Positions 45,960 through 61,260 are shown, counted from the stretch's first letter. The stretch is 64,000 nucleotides of DNA from Taxillus chinensis (GCA_023512835.1 CM042090.1:14611117-14675116); one strand, 5' to 3'. Numbers and translations: made by a program. Notes: a model not told the origin generated them from the sequence alone.

Positions 45960-47480
45960 GGATGACCTGTTTTGAGATTGTCAGTTCCTTCATGAGATCT
46001 GTGTGGTCTTTCTTTTGGGAAACAGAACTGAGGCTGCTTGGTTTACAACTTTTCCTGTGTTTGATATAAAATAATGTTCTGTTGGCTTTTATATGGCGTT
46101 CTCCGGGTTTGAGTCAGCTTTTTGTATGAGCTTGTTTTATGAGCAAACTAAATAAATTCGGAGTGACGTAATGTTGCCTTTTGCGACACATTTTTCTGGG
46201 TTGGAAAGGGTAAAGTGGACGTCATTGCATTTTAGTTAGTTTTGCCTGGAAATGAGTATTAGCCCTATATAATTTTTATGCGCTTTTAGATGTTTGGAAA
46301 TTTTTATACGGGCAGCCTCTAAAAAGAGTGGGCATGAAACATTTTGAGGTATCTGTCACTTGCCCTTGATTGCCCCTACAACTAACAATATTCTAACTTC
46401 CGCATTCACATGGACTATGCTCATTGTTTAAATAAACATGTTATTGTCATTATTTGTTTCTTTGTTGTGCAGTGTTTTTCTTTCATCTCCCAATACTTCA
46501 TCAGTAAATTCTCTTTGCTACCCTTCTCAGATCAGTGCAGTTTCTATTCTAGAAAAAAAAAAAATTTAAAAAAAAAAATTATTTTTTTTTAATGTGGGTT
46601 TTTTTTTTTTTTTTTTTTTTTTATTTTTATTTTTTTTTTTTTTTTAATTAAAAAAAAAAAAAAAAAAAAAAAATTGAGTTTTCCAGCTCTGCTGTCTAGG
46701 AACAGAGACATCATATTATTGTTCTTGTGTTTCACACTTTAGGCCGTGCTGTCATTAAATTTACACTACCGGAAAGAAAATCATCATGAGCACTTTTTGC
46801 AAAGCTCAACTACGGAAACTATAACTAAATATATCGTCTGATAGCAGAACCCACTAATATTTTCACCCTGAGCCATGGAATGCTCATGCAAAACAATCGC
46901 GGCCAGTGAAAATTTTCATCACGACGTAGTGAAAAATTATTCGTTTCTTTCATCAACTGAGCCAGTGAAAATTTTAACTATCGTGGCCTCACAATATAGC
47001 AAAACAATCATTATTATGGGGCAAAAATTGGTACCACATTGTTAGTGGTAGACAAATCAAAATGGTAAAACAAATTCTAAGTTATGAATCGTCAAAATGA
47101 ACCACGATTATCAACCATCAAACACTGGCCTTACGAGCAGCCAGAAGTATGCACTCGACACTATTGAAGCAAAAAAAAAAAAAGCTAAATAGTTTAGAAA
47201 TGACGGAACTTAAGAAAATAATTAATTTAAAAAAAAACATAATGAATTAAATTAACTTCGGCTCAAATCAAAAGGAAGCAATTTATATGTATGAAGAAGC
47301 AACATAATTAATGATAGGAATTCTCTTCTCAAAGATCCAACAAACCAGTAGAAAAGACTAAATGAGTGAGAAATAGACAAAACTTTGAGAAACCGACTCA
47401 ATCGGATTATATAATGTATTATCTTCCATGACATCAGACGACATAACTGGCACAAACTCGGGGGAAGTGGATGGCAGGAC
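45960..47480. other. intergenic DNA between convergent genes
   Basis: The 3' flanks of the C2-domain gene and of eS6, which converge here. A homopolymer block lies at 46553-46673. No further gene seen. Confidence 0.65.
46553..46673. repeat. poly-A/poly-T block, possible assembly artefact
   Basis: Runs of A, then long runs of T, then about 27 A, able to fold on itself. As at 19407, runs this uniform suggest low-quality consensus, and lengths are unreliable. Confidence 0.6.
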
Positions 47481-49595
<2,115 letters not shown>

Positions 49596-49662
49596 GGCAG
49601 ATGATTCAGCCGAGGGGCCGGAGAAGCGACGGCGATCACGGCAAAAACGCTTCTGCTTCTGG

Positions 49663-49671
49663 CTAGGGTTT
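49663..49671 (-). promoter_or_regulatory. telo-box near transcription start of eS6
   Basis: AAACCCTAG on the minus strand, about 30 bases downstream of the TATA box, as in many plant ribosomal protein genes. Confidence 0.75.
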
Positions 49672-49695
49672 CAGATGGGGGGAAGTCTCAGTCCA

Positions 49696-49704
49696 TTTTA
49701 TATA
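49696..49704 (-). promoter_or_regulatory. TATA box of eS6
   Basis: TATATAAAA on the minus strand, about 100 bases upstream of the ATG at 49595; places the start near 49670. Confidence 0.7.
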
Positions 49705-49756
49705 GACATGAGGAAGTGCTGATCAGGCCGTACGCGAACCCGATCCGTTTCATATT

Positions 49757-49781
49757 TGGGCTTGGCCCAATGCTAAGCCCA
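49757..49781 (-). promoter_or_regulatory. site II cluster (TGGGCY) of eS6 promoter
   Basis: Three TGGGCY-type words in 25 bases, in both orientations: TGGGCT (49757), TTGGCCCAA (49763-49770) and AGCCCA (49776). These are the TCP-binding site II elements that, together with a telo-box, drive ribosomal protein genes in dividing cells. Confidence 0.75.
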
Positions 49782-50544
49782 AATTTGTTAGTTCTTTTTT
49801 CTTTTATTTTCTTTTCTTTTCTTTGGTTTCAGCGATCAAACACTTAAGATGGTTATTAGATACTTTTCAAATCGTGTTGATGACTAATTAAGCTGGTGTT
49901 CGTTTATTTTTAGTGTGAAATGTTTAATATTAAATTTTGAAAGGATTGTATATTATATTGGAGAAGAAATGTTCACACACATTCTAACGGTTGTGACATA
50001 TAAAACATATACAATGTCGTTCGGATTAATTTGATATCATATTTCTCAAAGAAGCGTCTCATAGGATATATTGTGCTGAGTCGGGTGTGTTAATAAAAAA
50101 TAATATTAGTTAATTTATTTATAATATTAAATTATTATTTATAAATTAATTATTTAAGGTAAACAACATGTTTATAAGTTTTGAGAGTGTGAACATTCTT
50201 TCTTCTTCACTATATTATTACTATAAAATATTTAAAAATCAGAATATAGTCCAACGTAAAATATATTTAATTGATCATGGAATCATATATGTTTTTAATA
50301 TTTTCGAAAGCGCACATTTTTTTAATTAGAAAACTTAGTGTGTCTTCTTTTTTGTTTTTTTTTAATGAATTTGTTATTAACTCGCTATAATCATGTCAGT
50401 CGTGTAATATGAAGATAAATAGGTCGCACTACAAATTGTTTCCAAATTTCTTTTTTTTTTTTTATATATAGAGTAATAACACCATCTGGAAAGACTTGCA
50501 TAAAAGTAATCGGGGGACAAAAGACACAAACTGCCAAAACATAT
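49782..50544. other. AT-rich intergenic DNA
   Basis: Between the eS6 promoter and the tRNA gene. No gene seen. Confidence 0.6.
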
Positions 50545-50549
50545 AAAAA
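50545..50549 (-). terminator. pol III terminator of tRNA-Asn
   Basis: Five T on the minus strand, starting six bases after the mature 3' end of the tRNA. Confidence 0.7.
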
Positions 50550-50554
50550 GTACG

Positions 50555-50578
50555 CGCTAGAAGGAGGGGTCGAACCTC

Positions 50579-50611
<33 letters not shown>

Positions 50612-50628
50612 AACTGAGCTATTCCAGC
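50555..50628 (-). tRNA. trnN(GUU): tRNA-Asn(GTT)
   Basis: A 74-base gene on the minus strand. The acceptor arm GCTGGAA pairs with TTCTAGC (one G-T pair), followed by discriminator G. The A-box region TAGCTCAGTTGGTTAGAGC and B-box GGTTCGACCCC are intact. The anticodon loop CTGTTAA gives GTT (plus-strand 50592-50594), decoding Asn. No intron; CCA is not encoded, as usual in eukaryotes. It looks like a nuclear gene and is expected to be functional. Confidence 0.96.
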
Positions 50629-50639
50629 TATGCAAGCAT

Positions 50640-52470
50640 GCATTTTAGTTTATTATTTATCTGTTATAAGACGGCATTGGACAGACCAAACAAATCCGAG
50701 ATTGCCAGAAGTTCATTTATATTTAGCGCTCAATATTAGATGTTAAAATAACATCCTTTGTGTATAGTGATGTTTGGATGCTAAATCCATATAATAGTTT
50801 TATAATTAGAATGTTATTAAATTTATGAGTTAATAAAGTATCAATATCTTATAGCATCTAATGATATTAATTAAATTTGTTATTTTAGTCAACCATGCTT
50901 GACTATATAAATGAAAATCATATATATATATATATGCTTGACTATAGTTTTAAAAAATTACTATTATTCAGTAAATACATACATACATATATATATATAT
51001 ATAAATTTGTGTAAGACGATAGCTAATTTGGCCAAATAAATTTGTGTATGTGTATCTGAGTGTATATATATAATAATAATAATAAAATATTTAGATAATT
51101 TATTAGAATTAGGTTTAAAATTAAAAATTTAAAGGTTAAAACTAATTTGTAAACATGTTTATGTACGTAATTCACATTATGTGTGGTCAAAAACCGAAAC
51201 AAGCCGGTTGGACTGAAAAAAATTATTTTTGAAATATATTTTTTCTGTTTTCATTCCCAAAGAACTAATGGTATTTGATCAACTCACAATTTCAACCATT
51301 TGATTATCAAAATGACCAAACATATTGTTATTGGATTTAATATAATATGATAGATTTATACATCTTCTGTTGCCCATAATATGTTACTTGACAAGGTTTG
51401 AACTTGAGAATTTTTATCGTGTTTCGTGTTTTATTTGTTTATGTTTGAATAATGTAATTTCAAATTCGGATTTAATATCTCATTTTCTTATGTAAATGTT
51501 TAATGTTTTCGGCCATAGCTTTTTTCGCTGATGCCCTAGAAGCCAACTGGTGATGATGTTCGAGATGAATGCAACTTTTTTTTAAAAAAAGTTGTCGTTC
51601 AAATTCAAAAATAAATCCAAACTGATGAACTAACTCACAATATATGCATCGAACCGAATAAAGAACTAATGATTTTAACATTTATTGGTTGATTTTGGTT
51701 TGATTTGTTTTTTTCAAACCGAATATCTTCGGTTTAGTTTAAAAATTATATATAAACCGACCGAATCAAACCGATGATCGCTTATAATTTGTATAGAAAT
51801 ATTATTTTTTGTTGTTATATATAAATATTTTAAAATTTTAATTAATATTAATTCATCTGTAAGAAAAATATTCATGCATGCATGATATGCACCCAATTTA
51901 AATTTAGATGGGAACACTATTTTTTTTAAAACAATTGAGTGTACATAGTGCAATTTTCATACACGTTTCACTAATTTAAGTTAATATTATATAGCATAGG
52001 TTGAATTTTACACGAGACAAAATAGCACTCCCATATAAAAAAATAAAAATAAAAATAAAAATAAAAATAAAAACGTTGCACTTTACACTCTGTATATACG
52101 TAAAATAGTAGGACAAAAACCATATGAACCTAAGAAAGTCAAAACTCATTTAAAATAAGAATAATAGAATCATGTTTTTTTTTTAAATAAAATTATTTTT
52201 AAAACAATAAGTCTATATAATATAAAATTATTTATGACTAATATATTACATATAATTATTTTAAAAAATATGAGTCTAAATAAAATTATATTAGTGATAA
52301 ATAATATTAAATTATTTAAATTTATTATTTAAAAGTAATTATATCTTTAAAAATAATCTTATTATTTAAACCAAACATAACAATAATAGTAATAAAATCA
52401 CACAGCTGTGTACGTGTAGTCTACAAACTTACCCCGTATCGTATCCATAGAATATCGAAGGCGGCCTGAA
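50640..52470. other. AT-rich intergenic DNA, no gene seen
   Basis: Contains (AT)n tracts near 50920 and 50985, an (AAAAT)n tract at 52038-52072 and a strong hairpin of T and A runs at 51570-51592. AACCGA-type words at 51715-51780 suggest another old MITE. Confidence 0.55.
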
Positions 52471-52782
52471 AAGGGCGGGTCATGCGGCTTGCTATCCTGC
52501 CTGCGATTGTCACTGTCCCATCCAGCCTGTCAGCATTAATACCGTCCAATGAAAGCGAGCCCAAGAACGTGCCGATACCCCCACACCATATTCCTCCGTC
52601 ACCGTCACCGTCACCGTCACAGTGTAAGGCCCGAACACTTGCCAGCTCAGTAACAGCTGTTCATTTATCCCCTACTATCCTACCGTGGACCTTCCTCCAT
52701 CGCATCATTACCCCAGCATCGACGGTCCAGATCCCCTCCTCACAGATCTCACGCACCACAAGCCCCCTGAAAATGAAACGCA

Positions 52783-52784
<2 letters not shown>

Positions 52785-52816
<32 letters not shown>
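52785..52816. repeat. (CA)n microsatellite in 14-3-3 upstream region
   Basis: About 16 CA units, followed by CT-rich DNA and a (CT)n tract at 52928-52957. All lie within about 220 bases of the 14-3-3 start codon, so they are probably in the leader or core promoter. Confidence 0.9.
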
Positions 52817-52817
<1 letters not shown>

Positions 52818-52923
52818 GCCCTCCCTCTCTTTCTCTCTCTCCTCTCATTGCCTTAAGCCTTTCATCGTCTCTCTCTGTCTCTCTCCCTCCCTCTCCTTCA
52901 GATCCAAACAAACCCTAGCGCCG

Positions 52924-52956
<33 letters not shown>

Positions 52957-53005
52957 CTTCAACATCAATCCCTGTAACTGGTGAATCGATCTCCCAGATC
53001 GTCAA

Positions 53006-54594
53006 ATGGCGTCGGCGACGACCTCAGCGCGGGAAGAGAATGTGTACATGGCGAAGCTGGCGGAGCAGGCGGAGAGGTACGAGGAGATGGTGGAGTTTAT
53101 GGAGAAGGTGTCGGGCTCCATCGACAACGAGGAGCTGACCGTGGAGGAGCGGAACCTTCTCTCCGTCGCCTACAAGAACGTGATCGGCGCCCGGAGAGCC
53201 TCTTGGCGGATCATCTCCTCCATCGAGCAGAAGGAGGAGAGCCGCGGCAACGAGGAACACGTGGCCGTGATCCGGGACTACAGATCCAAGATCGAGAGCG
53301 AGCTCTCCGGGATCTGCGATGGCATCCTTCGCCTGCTTGACTCCAGACTCATCCCCGCCGCGTCCGCCGGTGACTCCAAGGTGTTTTACCTCAAGATGAA
53401 GGGAGACTACCATCGCTACCTCGCAGAGTTCAAGACTGGCGCGGAGCGGAAGGAGGCCGCCGAGAGCACCCTCACCGCCTATAAAGCCGCTCAGGTTTGC
53501 CATCTCTCTCTCTCTCTCTCGTCCATTAGTGTTGTTAAAATATGAGGCACTTGTTTGCTTGGTTTTGAATATTTCAACACACCACTTGTTCTTCTTTGCA
53601 AATTTAATTCACACGAACCCTAGTCTATTATTGCCTGTTATAGTTGGTGCAGAGATAACGATTTTATGTTTGTGTTTATTATAAAATAATTTTGCAATAC
53701 CTGTGTTCATTTTGGTGTATTGTTTAGTGTATACTTTTCAGGACCATTATAATTTTTTTGTCTTTTAAAAGAAAAAGTCGAAACCACAATGATGATCCAA
53801 TTACGCAGTGGCATCTGAGTAAACAAGTGGCAGACCATAAATTTATAGGGCCATAATTGTGTAGCTTATAATAATTTGAATACTATTTAGTTTTTTTTTT
53901 TTTGGGTGTTAGGGTGGGTTGTTGCGATTTTTTTACTATGCATGTATGATTTATTGGAAGGGGCTATGTAGCTTCGTAATTTATTATCGTCATAGCCCCA
54001 ATTCCAGGCTCATCCATCATCGAAATCTTTTTTAAAAAAGTATATATATTAATGATATGTTCGTTTTTTTTTCCCACTTCGCAGGATATAGCAAATTCTG
54101 AACTTGCTCCAACACACCCCATCAGACTGGGATTGGCACTTAACTTCTCTGTGTTTTATTATGAGATTTTGAACTCACCTGATCGCGCTTGTAATCTTGC
54201 TAAACAGGTCAATGATTTTTCCAGCTTCTTTGAGTGAAATCATTACCCCAATTCTTAGTATCCTGTCGGATGAATGATGTGTTTGTTTTGTCTCCCTGAC
54301 CAGGCCTTTGACGAAGCCATTGCTGAGTTGGATACCCTAGGCGAAGAGTCGTACAAGGATAGCACTTTGATAATGCAGCTTCTTCGTGACAATCTCACTC
54401 TCTGGACGTCCGACATGCAGGTCTAGAATCTGCTCATTTCCGATTGTTTTTTTTTTTTTGGTTGGTTTAAAAATTGTATGCGCTTCCATTTTGTGGTTAC
54501 TCAAGATTTTTGCCATATCAACTTTGGGTTTTTGGTACAGGATGACGGTGCTGATGAGATTAAAGAAGCAACCAAGATTGACGACCAGCATTAG
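53006..54594 (+). CDS. 14-3-3 protein, GF14-omega-like (non-epsilon group)
   Basis: Four exons (53006-53494, 54085-54207, 54304-54420, 54541-54594), GT-AG, in frame, 260 residues. 14-3-3 dimers bind phosphorylated client proteins and change their activity or location. Motifs: [20 protein letters not shown] (dimer helices), [20 protein letters not shown] with the phosphate-binding Lys57 and Arg64, [12 protein letters not shown] (second Arg-Tyr pair), [20 protein letters not shown] and the C-terminal [17 protein letters not shown]. It has the three-intron pattern and SRIIS/ILN features of non-epsilon plant isoforms and is closest to GF14 omega/phi/chi. The acidic tail after the last helix is short ([17 protein letters not shown]). 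Probably cytosolic and nuclear. Confidence 0.96.
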
Positions 54595-57500
54595 GAATGC
54601 ACTTCAGCCCAATTTGTTTTTAATCGGAGAAGTTGCTTGCTCCTAATTTCCTTGCTATTTATGAGTTTGTAGGTTTCTTCTGACTTATTACTGGTCTTTT
54701 GATGTGTGCTGGGTTTTTAGCATGTTGCCTTCCTTTCCGTGATTTGTTATCTCCTGTTTTATTCGACATTTCAGTTTTATTTGGGTACATTACTGTTTTA
54801 TTTCCTTCTACCCAGCATTGCGTTGTCCGTTTATATTACCATTCAACGGCCATTTCTTAATTTGATTTATCTTAAATAACAACATATGGCGTTAATTGTG
54901 GCCCCCGGTGGGGATTGATCATTATTAAATTATATGGCATCATTATTAGACAGCATCAGCTGTGAATTTTGGGCCATTTCCATTTTATTTATTTATTTAT
55001 TAATTGTTTGCACTTTCAAATTAGCAGAAATTATTTGAGATATGGTGAACGTATTTGATGAACATTAGATTAATTGATATTTAAACATATATTGGTTCCG
55101 CAACTTAGATTATTAGGTAACATTTTGTATCGATGTAAAAATTAAAAGTAGGGCATGTTTGTTTTTTCTGTTCTCGTTTTAGTTTTTTTATAGACAATAT
55201 AAAATTAAAAACAATAAATTATTATTTTTTAAGGACTTAAAAAGTAAAAATAAGTTTTTTTAAATTTTTTTTTTATTTTATGTATTGGTTCTGCCTGTTT
55301 CATAAAAATAAATAAAACCGGACGAATTTGCTCTAAGTAGGTTTGGGATGGAGTGGAATTAAAGGGTAGTGTAGGTTCTGGCGGATCAAATTGGGTCTGG
55401 CGAATCAGATATTTTAAGTTTTAAGTTAAAAATATTTTTAAAGGTTAATTGAGACGATTAATAGTCATATTTCTCCAATTGTCTCTTTGTGGCGAGGTGG
55501 ATCCGATAAGAATTATCCGGGGTAGGTCTGAACTTTGAGTTCAGATTTTCTATGTATGATGTAATACATCGAAACTAAACTATATTATTTTGATAGTTAT
55601 TTTAAAAATTATATAAATATTAAAATAATACAATTTTAATAAAGTGGATGATATAATAATTGCATAAGATTCTAGTTTGTACTTTTTTAATGACGTACTT
55701 AATATTCTTCATTACTAAAACTCACAATGACAATGTCCTTTTTTAATGACGTAGTTAATATTCTTCATCTTCAGCCATTCAAAATGCCTCGTTCTCCGCA
55801 CAACTCTTCATTTAGTTTTGCGGTGAAATTCTTTGATGACATCAATTGCTTTGATCAAAATAAATTGTGTAACTGTTTATTTAATTTTAAAATTATTGTG
55901 AAGATTTCATTATCAAAGAAAGAATCCATTGATTGGGTAGGTTTTGTCTGACTACATTGCAAATGTTTTACAAATGTTTCTTTCATAACATACCCGAAAT
56001 GCCCTTACCTTTTAATTTTCTTTTCAATTTCGTTCTCCCGTTGCTTGTGAACATCATTGCGGCGGCCAAGAGCATATTCATTTCATCGTCCAATGCAACA
56101 ACAATAACATGTGCGCGCACGCATACCACTAATCCAAATATCTTTAATATTAGAGATCTAGATAGTCAACGCATGGTGTATGTATCCTACATCTTCACGT
56201 CATACTATTTTGGCCTAACGGTGCCTTCTTTTATTCCTTAATTCACATATTTCCATGGACTTGCTTCACAAATCTTCCAAGGAGCTCTAAGCAATATACT
56301 ATTCATAAGTATGCCCGCCCTACTAACTTAATGTTATAATCAATGCATTGATACTATATTAGAAGAGCTTGCCTACTTACAAGAGTTGTATGATGCTTCC
56401 AAGAAGCAGAGTCTCTACCGAACTATTTTAGAACCCTCTACATCATTGGGCTGAACCACACATATAAGACACGAGGCGCGTTCACATGGAATGTTCAACT
56501 ACTTCACGAGGATATAAAAGGTAATAGCTTGACAAGGGGATTATATGTTAGTGTTGAATACAACAAGGGGTTGTCTCGACTATTTTATGCTTGGACACTA
56601 ACATGGATTGAAGGATCCATATGAGCCATGGGCTACTTTCAGGGAAATGTAATAAAATATTATTTAACTGGAAATAAAATTTTTAGAAAGTTGTGAGAAT
56701 AATTGTTAAAATGGAAATGTCGGTTGTCCTTCTATCATTTTTTTATTAGCAACATCTTAGATTTTTCAAATCGTTTGATATGTGTTTTAATTCTTATATT
56801 ATATTTTTTGTATTTATTATAATTTGTATTGAATTTTAAATTATAAAATAATTTCATAAAGAGAAAATGTACTTTTAAAAAGTGCCATTTTAAATTAGAT
56901 CCAAAACAAATTTAAAAATATATAATAAAATGATCCAAGGTAATAAAATTTTAACAAATTATTCAAGTCGTCTGTCAAAATTATGTTTATATCTTTAAAT
57001 AAAAAATAATTTAAAATAAGTTTTTTAAAAAAACTATAAAATATAACTGTTTTAAAAATAAATAATTTTAAATTTCCCAACTATTTTTTAAAATACTAGC
57101 CGCATCCATGAGCACCAAATATGCAGCCTTACATTTTGTTAACAAAAACCCAACCAGCCCAAACAATACCTATCGAGATTTTCCAAAACAGGTGGAATGA
57201 TGACAATATTCGCCCATCGGCCATTACAGCGTTGCAACTTGCATTTTGGAATTGAGATTTTCCACGGGATTCTCTAGGCAGGGTTGGGCTTATAACATAT
57301 TTGAAACAATATTGGAAGTCACTACCAATACCTATTTTAATTTTATTAGGACAAAAAGGCCCAGCAGAACATACAATGCCACATGGAATAAGCAGTAAAT
57401 AATTATGTTAAAAATAAAGGAAAGCACAACAAAGCTCAGAAATGAAATAGAACCAAAAACAACCATTAGGAGGACTAAAAAACAATTTTAAAAAAAAAAA

Positions 57501-59471
57501 AAGCAACTCTAGAAAGTAGAAACGGCAAACAATGAGTAAGGCCTGCAAATAGAAAATTGAAGTAGCATGCAGAGGTTAAGATCTCTAATCCAATATTTTT
57601 ATTTTAATGTAAGTTTTACACTAAATTAAAATAATTTTTCAGCTACTTCTCCAATCAATTTCACTGAATCCTACTCTATACAGTATATATTCTATGTAAT
57701 ACTTGCATTAATATTTCTTTAATCGATGTCACCTGCATACTTTTATGGCGATAGAGGGATGCAGACGGAGGTGAAATCTTATGGTGAGATCTGGTGGCAG
57801 TCGCATCAGCAAAAGAGGAGGGGAATGGGCAGATCTAGTGATAATCTCAATCTCATCCTCGCACTTTTTTGCCATTGTCTGTGGCTTCCTCGACAGAAAT
57901 AGTGGCGACGCCAAGACTCCTGTTGCCAATCGCAGCTTTTCATCCCCTTTATAGGGCCCGCCTCGTCCGCGCTGTGCTATCGTTGGATCAGATGCTGATG
58001 TTGCGGCAGAACAGGAGTTCATACCCCAAACTTTGACAAGAAACACATTGGACGGTGGCCCTTGAGAATCAGTGGAGGTTCTCCAACAACACTCTAATGA
58101 GCCATTACCACATTTGAGAGCCATATTTGATAACACAACACTGGTGCGTCATATTTGATACAGTACTAGTACTGTAAATTACGCTAAAGGTTAACGTTAT
58201 GACAAAATATAACATGTCGTTGGAACCTCATTTTATACTTTTTACGTTATATTTAAAGTTTTGGAGCTTCAATTGGAGATGCTCTATACATTGGCGTATC
58301 GACATAAAACACTAAATAAGCAATCATAATCAGTCTTTAAGGCAGGCATTGTAAGCATGACCCAGTGGGCCTCGTCGAGAGCTGGATTGTTTAATAAAAA
58401 GGTGATATGCATACTAAAGTGGCTTAGGGGACAAACATACACTCATGAAAAAGCATCTCTAGAAATAACAGAAAATGACCACAAAGAGCAGTGGCATGCA
58501 GGGGGCTAAGAGCATGACCACAAAGAGCAGTGGCATATTGACATAAAGCACTAAACGCAATTGTAGCCAAGTTTTAATGGCCATCTAATTGAAAAGGGTT
58601 ACTGAAATCAGTTTTAAGAAAAAGCACACATTCGACACCGAAGCCCAATTGAGCATCAGACAGGTTAATGACTTAAAGAGAAAAAAAGAGGTTTTTTTTA
58701 AAAAATAAATGAAATAAAAATTATGCGAAATTAATTTTAAAACAATAAAACTATATAAAAAATACTAAATTAAATCTTCATAACTATTTATCAAATCCAA
58801 ATTAAGTCTCTATAATAAAATAAAATTTCCATTAAAAATTTAAAAACCAGTGCTTCATCCAGCATCCTTAAAAAATAAACATAATTTAAAAACTTTTAAA
58901 AAATCATTGATACTTTAAAAAAAAAAGGCACATGTATATTATATTTGAAAAATAAGCACAACCCAACCAAATCCACCCGACAATACTGCCAGAAAACAAC
59001 CAATTACCGTTTCTCTACCTCTGCAAAGAGTAGAAAACCAGGAACAAGCTAGATCAGAATTGATGAAAACGCTAGCAATTGCAAGTAGTGCACAACCGAT
59101 CCTGGGTGAGGCTCAAGTACACTGAGTAATTCAGGCATCAAACAATTATACAGTTGACCAAATGAACATCATATAGATAGCAGTTCACCATCCTGCAGAT
59201 TCATAGAAGGACACAGCTTATACGCGCAAATACTACGCAGCCCTACAATGCAATCCCACTTGGTAGCATTTCATGTCAACATTTCAATACTGTGCTTTAG
59301 GTCAACGTGTAACATCAGACTCGGCACGAAAATCGCTGCAATTATTTTATCTTAACTTTTGAGAGCAGTAAATGACTGCAATTTTTTAAAAAAATCAAAG
59401 TAATTATTAATCGAATGTCATCACCTAATTTGAAGGATTTAGACTTTAGGAGGCACGAAACAACAGTGTGG
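54595..59471. other. long intergenic region, no gene recognised
   Basis: AT-rich. Patches with some transcript-like texture (55930-56640, 57720-58140) have frames broken by stops and no domain I recognise. A short word ending GACCACAAAGAGCAGTGGCAT occurs twice (58475 and 58515). Degenerate CG-rich-motif DNA at 55310-55520 recalls the element at 41490. Confidence 0.5.
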
Positions 59472-59516
59472 CTCGACCCCTTCCCACTTGGCGGGGCTTT
59501 GTGCACAGGGTTTGCA
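59472..59516 (-). mobile_element. possible SINE tail remnant
   Basis: The words CGACCCCTTCCC, GGCGGGGCTTTGTGCAC and GGGTTTGC in this order resemble the 3' part of the Au-type plant SINE (CCCTTCCCCGGACCCC, then GGGAGCTT.GTGCACCGGG). No head, with A and B boxes, was found nearby. Weak. Confidence 0.25.
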
Positions 59517-60405
59517 CCATACGCGTGAAACCCAAGCAGGTAGCTCGAGGAGAATAAACTGAGTCTAAATTTCTGTCGATGTCTTTCAGAAACTGAAAGA
59601 CAGAAACTTAGTCTACCTGAAACAGAAGCAACTACGTACAACAGAAACTGGGTCTTCAGTTGTTTTGTGAACTAACATAAATTGTTCTCACTTCACACTG
59701 CCTGGAAATGCCATCCGGGCCTGATAACTTAGAACCAAAACAACCCAAAATTCAACAACTTGAACTACAATTCAGACTTTTTCTATCATCTGTATTTGGT
59801 GTCCAATCGTTCGACAGAATAAAATGCCATTTTGATTAGTGCCAAATATATGTTCTCCATCAACAACCAGGCGATCGCACGGAATAGCTGTAGTGCCTGA
59901 CTAAATTAGAAGGAAAATAAAGAAAATAAAAAATCCTCTCTATCAACTGCGACGTGCCTTCTAAAATACATGAAAACCCAATCTCCTTTTCGAACAAGAC
60001 ATGTCTCAACTTGGAACTTCATTAACTGGGTTCCACAGTTTTTCTGAGACTATACAATACAGAAAATAGTACTTATTAAATATACATTGTTTTGATATAT
60101 TCTTCCCTCTTCGACTGATTGTTGGACAAATGAAAACAACCAAATTCCCATTGCATAAAAGTTTCGACGTCAAAGAACTAGTAAATTACACCCACGAAAA
60201 GCAAAAAGATTTGGGCTTTTCAATCACCTATTTTTGGCATTCACGTACAGGCCAGAGCGTGTAAACGCCACTGAACAGTGCCAGATAAAGTTATCCATTA
60301 AACACCAGATGATTGAAACAACATATAAACCATCCTCCAACCAATAAATGTACAGACATTTATATAAGCGCTCTAAGCAGAGGTCTCTCACCTGCAGGAC
60401 CAATA

Positions 60406-61260
60406 TTAGAGATCTCTCCATCTAGGACTGGTCACTGGAACCCTAGGCGACACAGGGAGCTGTGGAAACCCGGGAGAGAACAGCATCCCCGGGGAGGGCA
60501 TAGGGTAAGGCGACCGCGGCGATGGCAGGCACCCAAATGGAAGGGGCGATGAAGGCATCGCCGGGAACTGTAACGGGGCAGTCGCTGGAGGTTGAGGTTG
60601 AGGTGGTAGATGAGGCGGCGGAGCAGAGGTGTTCCACCGAGGTGAAATCGGAGGACGAGGGAAGTTCTTGGGTTCGGAATCGCCTCCCTGCAGGTAGCGC
60701 ATGTAAGCGGAGATCGGAGACTCCGCTGCGCCGTGGACAGAGGGAAACGGTGGGAGGGGAGACGCCGGGGAAACCTGACGGAAAGCAGGGACGAAGTTGC
60801 CGTCGGGGAAGGGTGCGGCGGCGGAGGCGGTACAGTTGGGGTTCCCGTTTACCGAGGCGGCGACGGCGGGGCGGTTGGTGACACCGGCGAGGGGGGGAGG
60901 GCGGATCCGATGGAGGCGGGAGCTCTGGGGCTTGGGAGGGTGGATCGGCGGCGGCGGCGAAGAGAAGCGCTCGGGGGCGGGAGAACCGGTGAGCTTCTGG
61001 ACCACGTCTCGGAAGTCGCTCTTGTTGATGTTGTACACCGGCGGCTGCAGATTGTGCGGGGGCGCGTGAAGGCTCGCGGTGGGCGGCGGCGGCGGCGGCG
61101 GCAGAGGGTGATCGAACGTAGGTCTTCGGAGGGGCTTGGAGATGCGGTGGGAGATTTTGTTGAGGTGCCTGAGATACTGGTCTCTGTTGTTGTTGTTGTT
61201 GTTGTTGTTGGCATTGGTTGAGGTTGAATCTTCAGATGAAGAATGAGTGGTTTTATCCAT
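60406..61260 (-). CDS. VQ-motif protein, IKU1/VQ9 type
   Basis: Intronless, 284 residues. The VQ motif FRDVVQKLTG (residues 83-92) is preceded by YNINKSD. Other conserved parts are LRHLNKISHRISKP near the N-terminus, RLHRIRPPPL (115-124), AESPISAYMRYLQ (about 179-191) and the Pro/Ser-rich end with SPRSPYPMPSPG and SPRW. The VQ motif binds group I and IIc WRKY factors, and the many Ser-Pro sites are typical of VQ proteins phosphorylated by MAP kinases. The overall layout matches Arabidopsis HAIKU1 (VQ14, endosperm growth) and VQ9 (stress), but it is shorter than IKU1. Poly-Asn (residues 18-25) and poly-Pro tracts come from (TTG)n and (GGC)n microsatellites. Expected to be nuclear. The leader has CA and CT tracts (61330-61373). 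Confidence 0.93.
   Translation of the reverse strand: MDKTTHSSSEDSTSTNANNNNNNNNRDQYLRHLNKISHRISKPLRRPTFDHPLPPPPPPPTASLHAPPHNLQPPVYNINKSDFRDVVQKLTGSPAPERFSSPPPPIHPPKPQSSRLHRIRPPPLAGVTNRPAVAASVNGNPNCTASAAAPFPDGNFVPAFRQVSPASPLPPFPSVHGAAESPISAYMRYLQGGDSEPKNFPRPPISPRWNTSAPPPHLPPQPQPPATAPLQFPAMPSSPLPFGCLPSPRSPYPMPSPGMLFSPGFPQLPVSPRVPVTSPRWRDL

Noticed and set aside
54052..54646. Extra frames in the 14-3-3 locus
   Set aside because: They are readings through exons and introns of the 14-3-3 gene, whose four-exon model is complete.
57729..58136. 135-residue frame on the minus strand
   Set aside because: No domain, signal or homology recognised and mixed composition. It could be a decayed exon, but I cannot support it as a gene.
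59342..59641. 99-residue frame on the minus strand
   Set aside because: It runs through the possible SINE tail at 59472-59516, so any protein similarity would be to repeat-derived translations.
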